This document shows, in pieces, positions 61,849 to 64,000 of a DNA stretch of 64,000 nucleotides. Under the pieces are notes generated by a model that saw nothing but the letters and a program-made list of their open reading frames with translations, did no database searches and was not told the DNA's origin. The DNA lies in assembly GCA_964439625.1 (NCBI GenBank), contig CAYTPI010000009.1, positions 110,445 to 174,444 of the forward strand, read 5' to 3'. Position 1 is the stretch's first letter, and every line of letters starts with the position of its first letter. This DNA comes from CAYTPI01 sp964439625. GTDB lineage: Bacteria > Chloroflexota > Anaerolineae > Aggregatilineales > UBA3940. A program made the position numbers and the translations under genes.

Positions 61849-62700
61849 TTACTCTTGCGTGGGCCTAAGTGACTCCAACTCGCGCTCTATTTGATCATGG
61901 TAGGCTGCTGCCAGCCGCTGATAATATGGCCCAATATGGCTAGTCCCAACGGCATGTTCCCCGACTTTGACGATTGGCATCACCCCTCTGGAGGAACTGG
62001 TCAGCATCGCTTCTTCGATCAGCGGGAGTTGATCGATATGCAGCGCTTCTAGTCTAACGTCCAAAAATCGTTCAGCGACCTCAAGCAAGACACTGCGAGA
62101 GATGCCTTCTAGAATGCCGCTTCCTGCCGTGTAAAGCGTATTACCCATCACAGCGTAGAAGTTCGTACTGCTGCCTTCTAAGATGTAGCCATGATCATCA
62201 TGCCACATAACCTCGTATGTATCAGCATCTAGGCCGGTCTTCATATCGTCACGTTTTTCAATGAAGCGCGAGTCTTTTGCTTTTGCGGCTTGTCGTGCGT
62301 AAGGAACTAAAGCAACCTGCACTCCTTGCTTGTAATAGGGCAAAGGCGGCGGTTGGAATGCCTCGAGTGCTAGTAGTATCTTGTTTGGGTCGTCATATGG
62401 CACAGTCAGCTTAACCCTTGCTAGGGGGAACGCTGCAAGCTGGTACGCTTGCGCTATTGCTTCACGCAGTTGACTGTTGGTGGCAGGGAAAGGCGACTCA
62501 AGCATTTGCGCAGATGAGCGCATTCGGTTGAGGTGCCGCTCAAGCCGAAATGTCGTCCCACCGGGGTAGGTGCGGAAGACCGCGTAGGTGCCATGTGCAA
62601 TTTTCGTAGAGACGTCATCGAGAGTCTCTACATGTATATTGATGCGCTCAAGCTGATCTGGGTCATCAATCGTAGTTTCAAAGACATGTATCGTTGACAT
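61849..62700 (-). CDS. Class IV aminotransferase
   Basis: 283-residue PLP enzyme of fold type IV (branched-chain aminotransferase / aminodeoxychorismate lyase family). Seen: FRLERHLNRM near residue 54, the presumed PLP lysine in AKDSRFIEKRD, the phosphate-binding region YILEGSSTNFYAV, and GILEGISRSVLLEVA. MSTIHVF (62700) is preferred over MKPMST three codons upstream. Which of the branched-chain aminotransferase, ADC lyase or D-amino acid branches applies cannot be told by eye. Confidence 0.92.
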   Translation of the reverse strand: MSTIHVFETTIDDPDQLERINIHVETLDDVSTKIAHGTYAVFRTYPGGTTFRLERHLNRMRSSAQMLESPFPATNSQLREAIAQAYQLAAFPLARVKLTVPYDDPNKILLALEAFQPPPLPYYKQGVQVALVPYARQAAKAKDSRFIEKRDDMKTGLDADTYEVMWHDDHGYILEGSSTNFYAVMGNTLYTAGSGILEGISRSVLLEVAERFLDVRLEALHIDQLPLIEEAMLTSSSRGVMPIVKVGEHAVGTSHIGPYYQRLAAAYHDQIERELESLRPTQE

Positions 62701-62748
62701 CGGCTTCACTCTGCGGCTGTTTGTACGTTTCCTTTGAATATGATGATT

Positions 62749-63627
62749 TTATCTAGGGTAGACGGCAATCACACTGTATAAGCGCGATTGCGAGTCAATT
62801 AACAGACTGTAGTTTGTCGTATCAACTGATAAGCCTGTTGAACCGCCGCCGTCCAAGTTGAATGCCGCATGGATGCCCAATGCTGTGCTATTTTCCGCCA
62901 GCCAGTCTCTAAAGTCGAAGATCGTCACAGCGCCAAAATCAATCACAATGAAGATTAATCGGCCTTGTTCATCTTGCCCGACAGCTGTTCGTCGCGTGGG
63001 GTCTTCAGGCAGCCCTTCTAATTCACTGACTGGAAATCCGCCGGGGTAAACAAGCATGGGGCGGCCTTGAATCGCATAATCAAACGGTTCCATTGGGTCA
63101 TATGGTACCTGCGCCAATGAACGCACCAATGCAGTGTCGCCATTAATTGTAAGCATGCCGCCATGCTGCTCAAGCGAATTACCAATCCGCGTTTCATTGA
63201 TTCCGACCATGCCAACTGGTTCGCGTGTCCGCTCAAAAAAGCCGCTATTGGTGATCATCACAGCGTCATTGAGCGTGGTGTGCCAACTTGATATCCGTTC
63301 TGCGACGGCTGGGTCGTAGTGCACCACGATATCCATCAGCGTTGGGTCAACGCGCATTAAGCGGACTTCAACCTGTAAGTCACCAACGCCTAAATAACTG
63401 GTGCGCGTCTCGAGTCCAGATGTAATGGTCTGCCAGCTCTGGCTGATCTGCGCTTCATCAAACGAGATGACGGCTGTCGGCTCAGCACCTATCGGTGTTA
63501 TTACGGTCGATAGCGGGGTACGTGTAGGACGTACTTCATATGTTTCGCCAAGTGGCGCATTACAGGCCAAAACCATGTAAATCAGTGGTAGCCAGTATAG
63601 TTTACGTTTGAGGGATTTGAACTGCAT
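62749..63627 (-). CDS. Phosphodiester glycosidase (NAGPA-like) lipoprotein
   Basis: 292-residue lipoprotein; the signal ends in MVLAC (Cys22). The rest is a phosphodiester glycosidase/NAGPA (DUF2233) domain: NSGFF in mid-chain, RTAVGQDEQGRLIFIVID, and the diagnostic AFNLDGGGSTGL near the C terminus. Members hydrolyse sugar phosphodiesters in envelope glycans. Divergent from proS. Downstream of it is the aminotransferase gene on the same strand (48 bases), which may share the transcript. Confidence 0.92.
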   Translation of the reverse strand: MQFKSLKRKLYWLPLIYMVLACNAPLGETYEVRPTRTPLSTVITPIGAEPTAVISFDEAQISQSWQTITSGLETRTSYLGVGDLQVEVRLMRVDPTLMDIVVHYDPAVAERISSWHTTLNDAVMITNSGFFERTREPVGMVGINETRIGNSLEQHGGMLTINGDTALVRSLAQVPYDPMEPFDYAIQGRPMLVYPGGFPVSELEGLPEDPTRRTAVGQDEQGRLIFIVIDFGAVTIFDFRDWLAENSTALGIHAAFNLDGGGSTGLSVDTTNYSLLIDSQSRLYSVIAVYPR

Positions 63628-63781
63628 CAGTTATTCTTGCTCAGCTCTTTTGTCATTGTGTAGTCTAGCGCTTTCTAATCGATAGTGCTTGGCTCCCTCT
63701 GTGAATAGACTCAGAAGCGGGTTACACTCACAAGGCGATAGTATCCGTGATTACCAATCAGAATACGAGAGAGGACCTTCC

Positions 63782-64000
63782 ATGTCTGCGCAGAGCGTTA
63801 CACCGCAAAGTGAAGACTTTTCAAAATGGTACAACGAACTGGTTATTCGGGCTGACCTTGCCGACTATGCACCTGTTCGCGGTTGCATGATCATTAAGCC
63901 CTATGGTTACGAGCTGTGGGAAAATATCAAAAACGAACTTGACCAACGCTTTAAGGCTACTGGGCATAAAAATGCTTACTTCCCGCTTTTCATTCCACAG
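63782..64000 (+). CDS. proS: Proline--tRNA ligase (3' truncated by window edge)
   Basis: The first 73 codons of prolyl-tRNA synthetase, open to the right edge. SEDFSKWYNELVIRADLADY, PVRGCMIIKPYGY and NAYFPLFIPQ are the characteristic start of the archaeal/eukaryotic-type (ThrRS-like) enzyme, not the E. coli long form. AGAGGA lies about 7 bases before the ATG. It loads proline onto tRNA-Pro in the cytoplasm. Confidence 0.95.
   Translation, partial: MSAQSVTPQSEDFSKWYNELVIRADLADYAPVRGCMIIKPYGYELWENIKNELDQRFKATGHKNAYFPLFIPQ

Noticed and set aside
1..64000. tRNA, rRNA, CRISPR arrays, insertion sequences and integrases
   Set aside because: I looked for T-loop and acceptor patterns, regularly spaced repeats and transposase motifs and found none that hold.

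Overview
The window looks like a chromosomal segment of an uncultured or little-studied member of the Chloroflexota, probably Anaerolineae-like. This is an inference. It rests on many Thr/Pro/Glu-rich lipoproteins with SH3b or propeller domains, a MoxR/DUF58/VWA cluster, an N-terminal four-Cys module of a kind I associate with Chloroflexota envelope proteins, an archaeal/eukaryotic-type ProRS, paired FemAB proteins and two Tat-type L,D-transpeptidases. Base composition is balanced, and GTG and TTG starts are common. I see no integrase, IS element, CRISPR array, tRNA or rRNA operon. The segment reads as housekeeping plus cell-envelope genes with a few decayed remnants.

Region 1 (1-12143, all +) is an envelope 'MoxR/VWA' block: the end of an ABC ATPase, its ABC-2 permease, a membrane protein with a long Glu/Ala coiled coil, a lipoprotein, MoxR ATPase, a 43-residue membrane peptide, a DUF58 protein, a BatA-like VWA protein and a large double-VWA membrane protein, then PPK2. 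Region 2 (12.3-18 kb, +) has a membrane-anchored unknown, a methyltransferase, ribose-phosphate pyrophosphokinase, a sortase, an AI-2E-type permease and a GNAT protein. Region 3 (18.1-26.1 kb) is led by a 1163-residue protein: Cys module, a helical Ala-rich rod of about 700 residues, one membrane span and an SH3b domain. A histidine phosphatase, a LysE-type exporter, a PH-like membrane protein, a Tat L,D-transpeptidase and ribosomal protein S20 follow.

Region 4 (26.2-37.6 kb) has the RNase P RNA gene (minus strand), a CheY-like receiver, a Wzx-type flippase with a terminator-like hairpin at its start codon, a fragment of a HlyC/CorC gene, an SH3b lipoprotein, a frame-broken coding stretch, and a 1997-residue alpha-2-macroglobulin lipoprotein that has lost the thioester motif. 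Region 5 (37.6-49.1 kb) has two FemAB proteins, a dead WHG-type TetR regulator, a Ser/Thr kinase fused to a formylglycine-enzyme-like domain, an 842-residue protein that appears to be a divergent carnitine/choline acyltransferase relative, a propeller lipoprotein, an SDR and an AttH/CrtC-like lipocalin protein. Region 6 (49.2-64 kb) has TypA, DUF2085, CcdA, NUDIX, a second Tat L,D-transpeptidase, a winged-helix regulator with a degenerate receiver, an M20 / FAD oxidoreductase / AstE-like operon, MscS, a LysM protein, a class IV aminotransferase, a NAGPA-type protein and the start of proS.

Taken together, a large share of the genes act at the cell surface: VWA machinery, macroglobulin, sortase, L,D-transpeptidases, FemAB, LysM and SH3b proteins, CcdA and MscS. 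The best candidates for undescribed biology are the Ala-rich rod protein, the complete VWA block with its coiled-coil and small-peptide partners, the thioester-less macroglobulin, and the kinase-FGE gene next to the acyltransferase-like gene.
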